DNA of 64,000 nt from IMG/VR virus record IMGVR_UViG_3300005563_000030, positions 61,102 to 125,101 of that record; one strand, written 5' to 3'. A program made the position numbers and the translations under genes. Under the pieces are notes generated by a model. That model had not been told where the DNA came from. It ran no database searches and was given only the letters and a program-made list of their open reading frames with translations. Position 1 is the stretch's first letter; each line of letters opens with the position of its first letter. This stretch comes from a virus. This document shows positions 18,376-23,816 of the stretch, piece by piece.

Positions 18376-18381
18376 GTGTGC

Positions 18382-18452
18382 GGGAACGGAAGGGGTCGAA
18401 CCTTCAACCTACCGGTTAACAGCCGGTTGCTCTACCATTGAGCTACATTCCC
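18382..18452 (-). tRNA. tRNA-Asn (GTT)
   Basis: Acceptor GGGAATG / CGTTCCC, anticodon stem ACCGG / CCGGT, loop CTGTTAA, T-loop TTCGACC. Standard cloverleaf. Confidence 0.92.
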
Positions 18453-18505
18453 TGGTCGGCTCCGATTTTTTATACAGAACGTTGCCGAAGTAAACTGTTG
18501 ATCGC

Positions 18506-18580
18506 CGACTATCACGGATTTGAACCGAGGATCTCCTCTTAGACAGAGAGGCAGGGACGACCAGACTCCCCTAATAGTCG
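18506..18580 (-). tRNA. tRNA-Asp (GTC)
   Basis: Acceptor CGACTAT / ATAGTCG, anticodon stem CCTCT / AGAGG, loop CTGTCTA, T-loop TTCAAAT. The D-arm is unusual (GGGGAGTCTGGTCGTCCC). Confidence 0.87.
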
Positions 18581-18622
18581 AGGTGAAGGTTCCTTCCTGG
18601 AGTATACCTACAACTATGCAGT

Positions 18623-18696
18623 CAGGGTAGCTGGATTTGAACCAGCGAACACGTGCTTCCAAGGCACGCCCATATAGCCATCTGTGGAACACCCTG
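18623..18696 (-). tRNA. tRNA-Pro (TGG)
   Basis: Acceptor CAGGGTG / TACCCTG, anticodon stem CGTGC / GCACG, loop CTTGGAA, T-loop TTCAAAT. First tRNA after terminator 18702-18727. Confidence 0.9.
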
Positions 18697-18701
18697 ATAA
18701 T

Positions 18702-18727
18702 AAAAAACCCCCGGTGAAAACCGAGGG
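18702..18727 (-). terminator. Intrinsic terminator before tRNA block 1
   Basis: Minus strand CCCTCGGT / ACCGGGGG (8 bp, one G-T pair), loop TTTC, followed by TTTTTT. It lies about 140 nt after the promoter 18849-18880 and only 6 nt before tRNA-Pro, so the block downstream needs read-through. Confidence 0.85.
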
Positions 18728-18757
18728 AAACTTTCAATTATGACAAATTTTCTTGAA

Positions 18758-18844
18758 TTACTTATTTTGGCATAATGTTCCCTCATCGAGATCTTGTTGA
18801 TCCGGTGTGAAATTATTAAACGTATTATGCCAATTGTTAATCAT
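18758..18844 (-). CDS. Leader mini-ORF, 28 aa
   Basis: ATG at 18844 is 4 nt from the promoter box; the frame (starts MINNWHNTFNN, ends EGTLCQNK) stops at 18758, upstream of the terminator. DNA around it also forms a 10-bp stem TTGGCATAAT / ATTATGCCAA. It may be a small protein or a leader peptide; no relative is recognised. Confidence 0.5.
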   Translation of the reverse strand: MINNWHNTFNNFTPDQQDLDEGTLCQNK

Positions 18845-18848
18845 AAAA

Positions 18849-18880
18849 CAAAGATAAGTAAAATATTTGAAACTACCAAA
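18849..18880 (-). promoter_or_regulatory. Host-type promoter P1, tRNA block 1
   Basis: Minus strand TTTG (18880-18877), 20-nt spacer, TATCTTTG (18856-18849), located just after tRNA-Tyr. The mini-ORF ATG starts 4 nt past the box. Confidence 0.8.
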
Positions 18881-18896
18881 TATTCTTAAAAGAAGT

Positions 18897-18979
18897 CGAT
18901 GCAGAGAGATTTGAACTCCCATAGCCGAATGGCGACAGTTTTACAGACTGCTGATTTCAACCCACTTACCATTACATCG
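18897..18979 (-). tRNA. tRNA-Tyr (GTA)
   Basis: 83 nt, class II. Acceptor CGATGTA / TGCATCG, loop CTGTAAA, long variable arm, T-stem GGGAG / CTCTC. Last tRNA of block 2. Confidence 0.88.
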
Positions 18980-19049
18980 AGATAGCTGTCTATTCCAGCT
19001 TGTCAAACCCTTTTTATTTCATACTACGTCGCCGAGATACACGACCTGC

Positions 19050-19137
19050 GGAAAGAAGAGGAACCGACCCCCACCCGATTTAACGAGACCTAGTTTTCAA
19101 GACTAGTCGGCGCTCCAATGCACCTGCTTTTCTTTCC
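19050..19137 (-). tRNA. tRNA-Ser (TGA)
   Basis: 88 nt, class II. Acceptor GGAAAGA / TCTTTCC, anticodon stem CTAGT / ACTAG, loop CTTGAAA, long variable arm. The 70 nt between this gene and tRNA-Tyr show nothing recognisable. Confidence 0.88.
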
Positions 19138-19142
19138 AGAGC

Positions 19143-19227
19143 GGAGAACAGTGGCCCTGATCCACATACGTTCGATGACGTACCACCTCTTTAGCAGAGA
19201 GGGCATACCCTAGTATGTCTATTCTCC
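19143..19227 (-). tRNA. tRNA-Ser (GCT)
   Basis: 85 nt, class II. Acceptor GGAGAAT / GTTCTCC, anticodon stem CCTCT / AGAGG, loop CTGCTAA, T-stem GTGG / CCAC with loop ATCAGGG (A at position 54 instead of T). Confidence 0.82.
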
Positions 19228-19233
19228 AAATGT

Positions 19234-19306
19234 ACTCCTAGTCAGATTTGAACTGACACTTGACAGATTTTAAGTCTGTTGACTCTCCCTGTTGGTCTAT
19301 AGGAGC
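19234..19306 (-). tRNA. tRNA with Leu anticodon TAA, short variable arm
   Basis: Acceptor GCTCCTA / TAGGAGT, anticodon stem ACAGA / TCTGT, loop CTTAAAA, T-stem GTCAG / CTGAC. The variable loop is only 5 nt (CAAGT), unlike bacterial class II tRNA-Leu. Confidence 0.85.
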
Positions 19307-19382
19307 TGGTAGCTACGGTGAGATTTGAACTCACACTAAATAGTTTCTAAGACTATTGCCTCTCCCATTGGGCTACGTAGCC
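19307..19382 (-). tRNA. tRNA with Leu anticodon TAG, short variable arm
   Basis: Acceptor GGCTACG / CGTAGCT, anticodon stem ATAGT / ACTAT, loop CTTAGAA, T-stem GTGAG / CTCAC, discriminator A and an encoded CCA. Variable loop 5 nt (class I). Begins immediately after terminator 19390-19420. Confidence 0.87.
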
Positions 19383-19389
19383 ATAAAAT

Positions 19390-19420
19390 AAAAAACCCCC
19401 ACTTATGAATAAGCAGGGGG
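19390..19420 (-). terminator. Intrinsic terminator before tRNA block 2
   Basis: Minus strand CCCCC..CTTA / TAAG..GGGGG hairpin followed by TTTTTTATTTT, abutting the TAG-anticodon tRNA. Same placement as the terminators before blocks 1 and 3. Confidence 0.8.
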
Positions 19421-19446
19421 TAAACTAAAAACGGAAAAAAGTATCT

Positions 19447-19530
19447 TTATATTCCGACAATAAGCCCCCCTGCCACAGGATAACTGAGACTAGATAAATA
19501 GGAGAGTAAATATTGCTTCACGAATTTCAT
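19447..19530 (-). CDS. Leader mini-ORF, 27 aa, hydrophobic C-terminus
   Basis: ATG at 19530 is 4 nt past the promoter box. The frame starts MKFVKQYLLSYLSS and ends AGGLIVGI before the terminator at 19420. Hydrophobic enough to be a small membrane peptide, or else a leader peptide. Confidence 0.5.
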   Translation of the reverse strand: MKFVKQYLLSYLSSLSYPVAGGLIVGI

Positions 19531-19534
19531 AACA

Positions 19535-19566
19535 CGAAGATAGGAAAACTTTTTCAATTTTCCAAA
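19535..19566 (-). promoter_or_regulatory. Host-type promoter P2, tRNA block 2
   Basis: Minus strand TTTG (19566-19563), 20-nt spacer, TATCTTCG (19542-19535), one mismatch to TAnnTTTG. It overlaps the 3' end of the zinc-ribbon gene 19554-19700. Confidence 0.65.
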
Positions 19567-19700
19567 TTTTCATTTATTGAATAAGTACGATCACATAAAT
19601 CGCAGTAATAAACTGGTCCTAGATTTTCTCCGAACACTCCAATCTCATCTATAATTATGAATTGTTCATTACATTCAGGACATCTGTTTTCTGATTTCAT
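19554..19700 (-). CDS. Small zinc-ribbon protein, 48 aa
   Basis: ATG at 19700, 3 nt after the end of tRNA-Ala. Two CxxC knuckles (CPECNEQF and YYCDLCDRTY) define a mini zinc ribbon, a fold seen in RNA polymerase- or tRNA-interacting proteins. The longer upstream frame runs through tRNA-Ala and is rejected. The only protein gene of normal type inside the array; function unknown. Confidence 0.65.
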   Translation of the reverse strand: MKSENRCPECNEQFIIIDEIGVFGENLGPVYYCDLCDRTYSINENLEN

Positions 19701-19703
19701 AGT

Positions 19704-19772
19704 GGACACAGTGGGAATCGAACCCAAAAGTTCTCCTTGCAAGGGAGACTGCCTACCGTTGGCATCTGGCCC
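19704..19772 (-). tRNA. tRNA-Ala (TGC)
   Basis: Anticodon stem TCTCC / GGAGA, loop CTTGCAA, T-loop TTCGATT. Acceptor GGGCCAG pairs with CTG-GTCC if one T is bulged. Confidence 0.85.
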
Positions 19773-19778
19773 AGAAGT

Positions 19779-19850
19779 AGGAAGTCTGAGAATCGAACTC
19801 AGGAGTCCACTTTGTAAGAGTGGCATATTAAACCTCTGTATGAACTTCCT
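19779..19850 (-). tRNA. tRNA-Val (TAC)
   Basis: Acceptor AGGAAGT / ACTTCCT, anticodon stem CCACT / AGTGG, loop CTTACAA. Confidence 0.92.
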
Positions 19851-19854
19851 ATGT

Positions 19855-19926
19855 CGCTGAGGGAAGAGTCGAACTTCCAGTCTTACACGTATCAGGCGTC
19901 TGCGTTAACCATTACGCTACTCAGCG
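19855..19926 (-). tRNA. tRNA-Ile (GAT)
   Basis: Acceptor CGCTGAG / CTCAGCG, D-stem GCGT / ACGC, loop CTGATAC (anticodon GAT), T-loop TTCGACT. Confidence 0.9.
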
Positions 19927-19930
19927 GGTT

Positions 19931-19999
19931 GGCTCTAAGGGGGTTGAACCCTTATCCTTCTCGTTATGAGCGAGCTGCTCCACCTTTGAGCTAAGAGCC
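19931..19999 (-). tRNA. tRNA-Met (CAT), second copy
   Basis: Acceptor GGCTCT / AGAGCC, anticodon stem CTCG / CGAG, loop CTCATAA. Together with the copy at 15828 the phage has two CAT tRNAs; one could be an Ile tRNA read after lysidine modification. Confidence 0.88.
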
Positions 20000-20007
20000 G
20001 ATATGTA

Positions 20008-20076
20008 CTCTCGAAGGGTTTCGATCCCTCTTCTACACCTTGAAAGGGTGTCATCCTAGCCACTAGACGACGAGAG
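20008..20076 (-). tRNA. tRNA-Glu (TTC)
   Basis: Acceptor CTCTCG / CGAGAG, anticodon stem ACACC / GGTGT, loop CTTTCAA. T-loop ATCGAAA has A at position 54. Confidence 0.9.
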
Positions 20077-20126
20077 CTGGTGTACAGACTATCACTGACC
20101 TTGGTAACTGACTTTCACAGATTTTG

Positions 20127-20198
20127 TGCGCTACTGGGGAGTCGAACCCCACCCCTCTGATTGGAAGTCAGATAGACTACCGAAATCCTTGTAACGCA
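20127..20198 (-). tRNA. tRNA-Gly (TCC)
   Basis: Acceptor TGCGTTA / TAGCGCA, anticodon stem TCTGA / TCAGA, loop CTTCCAA, T-stem GGGG / CCCC. A 50-nt gap without a tRNA separates it from tRNA-Glu. Confidence 0.92.
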
Positions 20199-20205
20199 TA
20201 TAAGA

Positions 20206-20277
20206 AGAGCTGGAGGGATTCAAACCCCCGACGTTCTGTTTAGAAAACAGACATTCTGTTCCCTGAATTACAGCTCT
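20206..20277 (-). tRNA. tRNA-Arg (TCT)
   Basis: Acceptor AGAGCTG / CAGCTCT, anticodon stem TCTGT / ACAGA, loop TTTCTAA. Reads AGA/AGG, codons common in AT-rich phage genes. Confidence 0.92.
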
Positions 20278-20279
20278 GA

Positions 20280-20352
20280 GGACTAGGAGCGAGTCGAACG
20301 CTCATGTTCCCGCTTCGTAGGCGGGAGCTCTATCCAGTTAAGCTACCAGTCC
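20280..20352 (-). tRNA. tRNA-Arg (ACG)
   Basis: Acceptor GGACTGG / CTAGTCC, anticodon stem CCCGC / GCGGG, loop CTACGAA. Second Arg tRNA, for CGN codons if A34 is deaminated by the host. Confidence 0.92.
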
Positions 20353-20362
20353 TTATTTATGT

Positions 20363-20432
20363 ACCCCCGCACGGTAACGATCCGTGTTCTACTGGTTAAA
20401 AGCCAGTAGCTTCACCTTAAAGCTTCGAGGGT
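20363..20432 (-). tRNA. tRNA-Lys (TTT)
   Basis: Acceptor ACCCTCG / CGGGGGT, anticodon stem ACTGG / CCAGT, loop CTTTTAA. T-stem CACGG / CCGTG closes loop ATCGTTA, with A54 and T58 exchanged relative to normal. First tRNA of block 3. Confidence 0.88.
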
Positions 20433-20435
20433 ATA

Positions 20436-20472
20436 AAAACCAAAACCCCCAAGCTTCTTTAAGGCTCAGGGG
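20436..20472 (-). terminator. Intrinsic terminator before tRNA block 3
   Basis: Minus strand CCCCTGAGC-C-TT / AA-GCTTGGGGG stem (11 bp, one bulge) with loop AAAG, then TTTTGGTTTTT, 4 nt before tRNA-Lys. Confidence 0.8.
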
Positions 20473-20498
20473 TTCGATGTTATGACACACATTAATTA

Positions 20499-20570
20499 AG
20501 TCATTAGCAAATAGAACCACCTGAGCCACATTTGACAATGCGCTCTGCTCCTCTACCCGCTATAATGACT
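20499..20570 (-). ncRNA. tRNA-like structured leader RNA
   Basis: 72 nt with a perfect 8-bp outer stem AGTCATTA / TAATGACT and a long inner hairpin GAGCGCATT / AATGT-GGCTC with loop GTCA, plus a GGTTC near the 3' side. Size and acceptor-like stem recall a tRNA, but D- and T-stems do not pair. It lies between promoter 20599-20630 and terminator 20436-20472. Probably a degenerate tRNA or regulatory leader. Confidence 0.45.
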
Positions 20571-20581
20571 AATAAACTCAT
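20504..20581 (-). CDS. Leader mini-ORF, 25 aa
   Basis: ATG at 20581 (MSLLVIIAGRGAER), TAA at 20504, 17 nt past the promoter box. It overlaps the tRNA-like RNA, so it may be fortuitous; listed because the other two tRNA blocks have leader mini-ORFs in the same place. Confidence 0.35.
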   Translation of the reverse strand: MSLLVIIAGRGAERIVKCGSGGSIC

Positions 20582-20598
20582 TTCTTTAAATTATAATA

Positions 20599-20630
20599 CA
20601 AATATACGAAAACTTTTTTACAATTCCAAA
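20599..20630 (-). promoter_or_regulatory. Host-type promoter P3, tRNA block 3
   Basis: Minus strand TTTG (20630-20627), 20-nt spacer, TATATTTG (20606-20599). It overlaps the 3' end of the gene 20618-21016 and points into the tRNA array. Confidence 0.8.
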
Positions 20631-21016
20631 TCTTCTTCATCACCTTCTATACTTTCGTCTTCAGGAATGTCATCTTCATAATCCAAAGGTGTGCAATCCA
20701 TAATCTGTACACCCATTTGTTCCATATACAATTCCATGAAATCTGAGAAACCTGCTTTTACTATTAAAGAACTCTCAGCCTTTCTGAAATGAATTGTGAC
20801 ATGATCCTTTTCTTTAGCTCTATTAAAGTGATGAATATCTTTTAAATCAAATACTACAGGACCATATTCATGCACAATATCCATCATAATCATGCTATCT
20901 TCTGGACCTTCATCTCCATTAATGAGACGGTTTAATTCTGCTTCTTCCCGGTTAGCTTGACTATTACGAGGAGCAAGCTCCGACCATCTCGCTAACATTT
21001 TTACAATTGTACTCAT
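20618..21016 (-). CDS. Acidic hypothetical protein, 132 aa
   Basis: Begins MSTIVKMLARWSELAPRNSQ; the C-terminus is very acidic (DIPEDESIEGDEEDLEL). The start overlaps the upstream stop by 4 nt. No domain recognised. Confidence 0.7.
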   Translation of the reverse strand: MSTIVKMLARWSELAPRNSQANREEAELNRLINGDEGPEDSMIMMDIVHEYGPVVFDLKDIHHFNRAKEKDHVTIHFRKAESSLIVKAGFSDFMELYMEQMGVQIMDCTPLDYEDDIPEDESIEGDEEDLEL

Positions 21017-21276
21017 TTTTCTAAGTTTAATATTTTTGAAAGATCACCATCTGTTTTCTCTATAATCTCAATTAATGTATTAATATTTGATGAAGAAATA
21101 GGCTCTTTCTTTCCATTAAAGTAATCGAGGTAATCCTCTCTAGTAAACGCACACCATTTATGGGTGTATATATTATAGTGGAATAACCACTTATAAAGGT
21201 TTGTATTATTCATATTTTGCTTATTCATATGATATTCAAGTAGTTCTAAAGACTTTCTATAAATATTGTAATTCAT
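21013..21276 (-). CDS. Small protein, 87 aa, from a leaderless promoter
   Basis: Start placed at ATG 21276 (MNYNIYRKSLELLEYH), 3 nt after a promoter box; the longer upstream frame would include promoter and terminator DNA. C-terminal half (SSSNINTLIEIIEKTDGDLSK) resembles a helix-turn-helix-like segment. Possibly a small regulator. Confidence 0.65.
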   Translation of the reverse strand: MNYNIYRKSLELLEYHMNKQNMNNTNLYKWLFHYNIYTHKWCAFTREDYLDYFNGKKEPISSSNINTLIEIIEKTDGDLSKILNLEK

Positions 21277-21279
21277 ATA

Positions 21280-21311
21280 CAAATGTACACAGAATAGTTG
21301 AAAACTCCAAA
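21280..21311 (-). promoter_or_regulatory. Host-type promoter, gene 21013-21276
   Basis: Minus strand TTTG (21311-21308), 20-nt spacer, TACATTTG (21287-21280). ATG begins 3 nt after the box, predicting a leaderless mRNA. Confidence 0.8.
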
Positions 21312-21337
21312 TAAAAAAGGAAGTATTTCTACTTCCT
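21312..21337 (-). terminator. Intrinsic terminator
   Basis: Minus strand AGGAAGTA / TACTTCCT with tetraloop GAAA followed by TTTTTT. It includes the stop of 21336-21515 and directly abuts the next promoter, insulating the two units. Confidence 0.85.
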
Positions 21338-21515
21338 ACTGTACTATTAATAAATACATATCTTTTACACACTGTTCAGTGAGGGTGAATGGGTGGCAAT
21401 CCCCCACTCTAGTAAGTCTAAATAGCTTTCTCTCTTTGTCATAATCCTGTATTAGATAGTGTGTGTAATTGTCATCAATTACTACATCATTAATTCCTGC
21501 CTTTAGTTCATTCAT
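21336..21515 (-). CDS. Hypothetical protein, 59 aa
   Basis: Starts MNELKAGINDVVIDDNY; the ATGA at 21515-21512 overlaps the stop of the previous gene, a sign of translational coupling. The stop lies in the terminator stem. Function unknown. Confidence 0.65.
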   Translation of the reverse strand: MNELKAGINDVVIDDNYTHYLIQDYDKERKLFRLTRVGDCHPFTLTEQCVKDMYLLIVQ

Positions 21516-21979
21516 ACTCCCACTAGTTTACAAATCGTTCTAAATGTGTTAATATCAGGACATTTTCCACAGAATAGTCGTTCTCCATCTAGGTTATAAA
21601 TAAATAATTGCTTATCGTATGGTCTATATGAAAGATCATAGTGTCCAGATACTACGAGCATATCATCCAGAAAGTACTCTCCATCTCTTTTTACTACTCT
21701 AGGATGTTCTCTATAGAACCCATTTTTTAAATACTTTGTCCATCCTTCAGCAACTATTTGCTCTTCTGATAAGAAAGGACAGCGTATTTCAGCACATCTA
21801 TCCCAAATAGCTAATGAAAGCACATCATCTATATTACAGTTCCATCCATCTCTAGCTTCTGCGTCAGGATAGAGGATAGTAATAGGTGTATATGTATCTT
21901 CATATCCTAGATTCCAGTTGATTTCTCCTTCCCATCCTACTCTTATTTCTTCTTTTGTAGGGTAATGATACTCAGCCAC
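21512..21979 (-). CDS. Hypothetical protein, 155 aa
   Basis: Begins MAEYHYPTKEEIRVGWEGEI. Aromatic and acidic; contains CGKCPDINTFRTICKLVG at the C-terminus. No family recognised. Coupled to the next gene by a 4-nt overlap. Confidence 0.7.
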   Translation of the reverse strand: MAEYHYPTKEEIRVGWEGEINWNLGYEDTYTPITILYPDAEARDGWNCNIDDVLSLAIWDRCAEIRCPFLSEEQIVAEGWTKYLKNGFYREHPRVVKRDGEYFLDDMLVVSGHYDLSYRPYDKQLFIYNLDGERLFCGKCPDINTFRTICKLVGV

Positions 21980-21999
21980 TGCTTAAAATTTTTTCATTA

Positions 22000-22323
22000 T
22001 TAATTACCAAAAGGAATACAAAATCTAAACTTACCTATTTCTGTATTATTAATATAGAAGGGTTTAGATGCTATTTCATCCATTCTGGATAGAAGAGGGG
22101 TAGTGTTGAAGTGCGTTTGCCTGTACAGGCGCCACTTCACCTCGTCGAAATACAGCCCCTTTATTGATTTGCTATAGTAGGCGCGATCTCTCTCCAGCCA
22201 CTGTTTTAACACCTTATAGGGCTCTCTACGAATGGTTATGTGAGTCTCAGGTGCATTGTCAATTTCATCATATCTACTCGCCCAGTCGTTCACGCTCTCT
22301 GCGCTATTCTTCTCTCCTGTCAT
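22000..22323 (-). CDS. Hypothetical protein, 107 aa
   Basis: Starts MTGEKNSAESVNDWASRY; charged, ends FRFCIPFGN. Overlaps the upstream gene by 20 nt. Function unknown. Confidence 0.65.
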   Translation of the reverse strand: MTGEKNSAESVNDWASRYDEIDNAPETHITIRREPYKVLKQWLERDRAYYSKSIKGLYFDEVKWRLYRQTHFNTTPLLSRMDEIASKPFYINNTEIGKFRFCIPFGN

Positions 22324-22489
22324 AACTTTCTAGTTCGTTTTTACATTTTAATACAACATCCTTTATGCTCTGGAATGTTACGTCCTTTAATTCCATTAGC
22401 TCAAATATTGCTACTTTATAAGAAGGATGCGAGTATTGCATCTCCATGTAAATCTTTAGCTTAGGCGCTTGTTCTGGTGTCTCCTTCAT
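22304..22489 (-). CDS. Hypothetical protein, about 61 aa
   Basis: Start taken at Met 22489 (MKETPEQAPKLKIYMEM) to limit overlap with the preceding gene; a longer frame begins at 22546. Helical, ends NELESYDRREE. Function unknown. Confidence 0.55.
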   Translation of the reverse strand: MKETPEQAPKLKIYMEMQYSHPSYKVAIFELMELKDVTFQSIKDVVLKCKNELESYDRREE

Positions 22490-22664
22490 TCTTATATGGG
22501 ATTGAATAGAACCACTTTTCAGCTTCAGCGTTTTGCTCAAACTCACCAGCAGTTCCGGTGATTAATAAGTTGTTTTTAAACTCTGGACTTATAGCTGGAA
22601 AACACATAGCCATTATTGCTGCTAAGAGCCTCTTTTCCGTATCTGATAATATTATTTCCTCCAT
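22461..22664 (-). CDS. Hypothetical protein, 67 aa
   Basis: Starts MEEIILSDTEKRLLAAIMAM. Overlaps the neighbours on both sides; part of the chain of compact overlapping genes. Function unknown. Confidence 0.55.
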   Translation of the reverse strand: MEEIILSDTEKRLLAAIMAMCFPAISPEFKNNLLITGTAGEFEQNAEAEKWFYSIPYKNEGDTRTSA

Positions 22665-22896
22665 ATCTCTTATATAATTTACCTGTTATTGATTTTCTTA
22701 GTTTTAAGAACCTAAGTGCTTTTTTCACATAAATCCTTTCATATCCAAGTTCTCTCTCCATAGCTTCATCTAGTAATTCATATCCACCTACTCCTGTGTA
22801 GAGTCTTATTTTACGTTGTGGTGGTTCCTTCTGAAACATCTCTTCCAGTGCCTGTCTCATCCATTCCAAGCTTATATTCTCCATCTGTTTTTTCAT
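22576..22896 (-). CDS. Hypothetical protein, 106 aa
   Basis: Contains RKIRLYTGVGGYELLDEAM near residue 28, a segment resembling small proteins of other Bacteroidetes phages (from memory of the pattern). Overlaps both neighbours by more than 80 nt; an internal start is possible. Function unknown. Confidence 0.6.
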   Translation of the reverse strand: MKKQMENISLEWMRQALEEMFQKEPPQRKIRLYTGVGGYELLDEAMERELGYERIYVKKALRFLKLRKSITGKLYKRYGGNNIIRYGKEALSSNNGYVFSSYKSRV

Positions 22897-23134
22897 CTAG
22901 TTGTCTTAATAATTCCCAAAGTTCATTCATCGGAATACCGCTAGGCTCTCCTTCTATATGCTCTATTTCCACTATATAAGGAACTCTCATATCTGGTGGT
23001 ATTTCCCACCCCCATCTTTCAACCTCATCTTTATTAATATATAATGTATGTGTAATAGAATCTGAATTCCTAATTCTTTCTCCTATTTCATTACATCTAC
23101 AAGGTGTGTAGTCACAATACGAACAGTGTGTCAT
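22811..23134 (-). CDS. Small Cys-rich protein, 107 aa
   Basis: N-terminal HCSYCDYTPCRC could bind a metal. Overlaps the upstream gene by 4 nt. Function unknown. Confidence 0.6.
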   Translation of the reverse strand: MTHCSYCDYTPCRCNEIGERIRNSDSITHTLYINKDEVERWGWEIPPDMRVPYIVEIEHIEGEPSGIPMNELWELLRQLDEKTDGEYKLGMDETGTGRDVSEGTTTT

Positions 23135-23466
23135 GGTAACGGTTTTCCTACTTTTAAATTAATATAAGCTTCATAGAGCATTTCTTCTGTCATGCTATTT
23201 AATCTTACTTGATTCCATCTCCATTTCTCGTTAGGAAATCCGTCTAACTGACCATATCCTTTCTTATAAGCAACTTCACAGTCCTGATAAGAAGAAGGAC
23301 TTCTTGAACTTAACAAATGAATAAGATCGTCCTTGTCTAAATTTACTGTTAACATTTTTGGTGTGCGTTTAAACGCTTGAAACACTCCACCAGAAGTACG
23401 CTGGTCTATCTTATTCCAAGCATCAATTGTTCTGTTAATAAAATCCTCAGTTTCTTGGTTTGTCAT
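23131..23466 (-). CDS. Hypothetical protein, 111 aa
   Basis: Starts MTNQETEDFINRTIDAW; contains DCEVAYKKGYGQLDGFPNEK. Start overlaps the previous gene by 20 nt. No domain recognised. Confidence 0.65.
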   Translation of the reverse strand: MTNQETEDFINRTIDAWNKIDQRTSGGVFQAFKRTPKMLTVNLDKDDLIHLLSSRSPSSYQDCEVAYKKGYGQLDGFPNEKWRWNQVRLNSMTEEMLYEAYINLKVGKPLP

Positions 23467-23623
23467 TTTTCTTTAACTTTGGCGCTTTTTCAAAAGCTTC
23501 ATTAAAAGCTAGCATTCCTCCTTTCGTACCATAAGACCTATAATCTCCTTGATCTATCCTATACGTATGAGGCGCTATTTTAACTACTCTCATATCAACA
23601 AACATTTGTTTTCTACTTTTCAT
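23447..23623 (-). CDS. Hypothetical protein, 58 aa
   Basis: Starts MKSRKQMFVDMRVVKIAPHT, very basic, ends EKAPKLKKNDKPRN. Fits between 23466 and 23696 in the same direction. The 72 nt upstream hold no clear gene. Confidence 0.55.
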   Translation of the reverse strand: MKSRKQMFVDMRVVKIAPHTYRIDQGDYRSYGTKGGMLAFNEAFEKAPKLKKNDKPRN

Positions 23624-23695
23624 TTTATCAATTTTAATAGTGAATCTAATTCTTCTAAATTATCTAATACTATTATAAGAAGTTTAATTCATTTA

Positions 23696-23812
23696 CTAAA
23701 TCCATATTATCTCAATTTTATCATAACCCTTAGGAAGAACAATTCGCTTTAGCGCTTCTACAAAGAGCCAACTTCCAGTGCGGTATTTCATCCTTACATA
23801 AAGTGTTTTCAT
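23696..23812 (-). CDS. Small basic protein, 38 aa, leaderless
   Basis: ATG at 23812 is 4 nt after a promoter box; starts MKTLYVRMKYRTGSW, ends KIEIIWI. The promoter-ATG geometry matches the other units and supports the gene. Confidence 0.6.
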   Translation of the reverse strand: MKTLYVRMKYRTGSWLFVEALKRIVLPKGYDKIEIIWI

Positions 23813-23816
23813 ACAA

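Noticed and set aside
18160-18737. Long minus-strand open frames across the tRNA array (for example 18160-18369 and 18432-18737)
   Set aside because: They run through several well-folded tRNAs; their translations have no protein-like features.
19701-19826. Upstream extension of the zinc-ribbon gene
   Set aside because: It lies within tRNA-Ala and tRNA-Val, so the ATG at 19700 was chosen.
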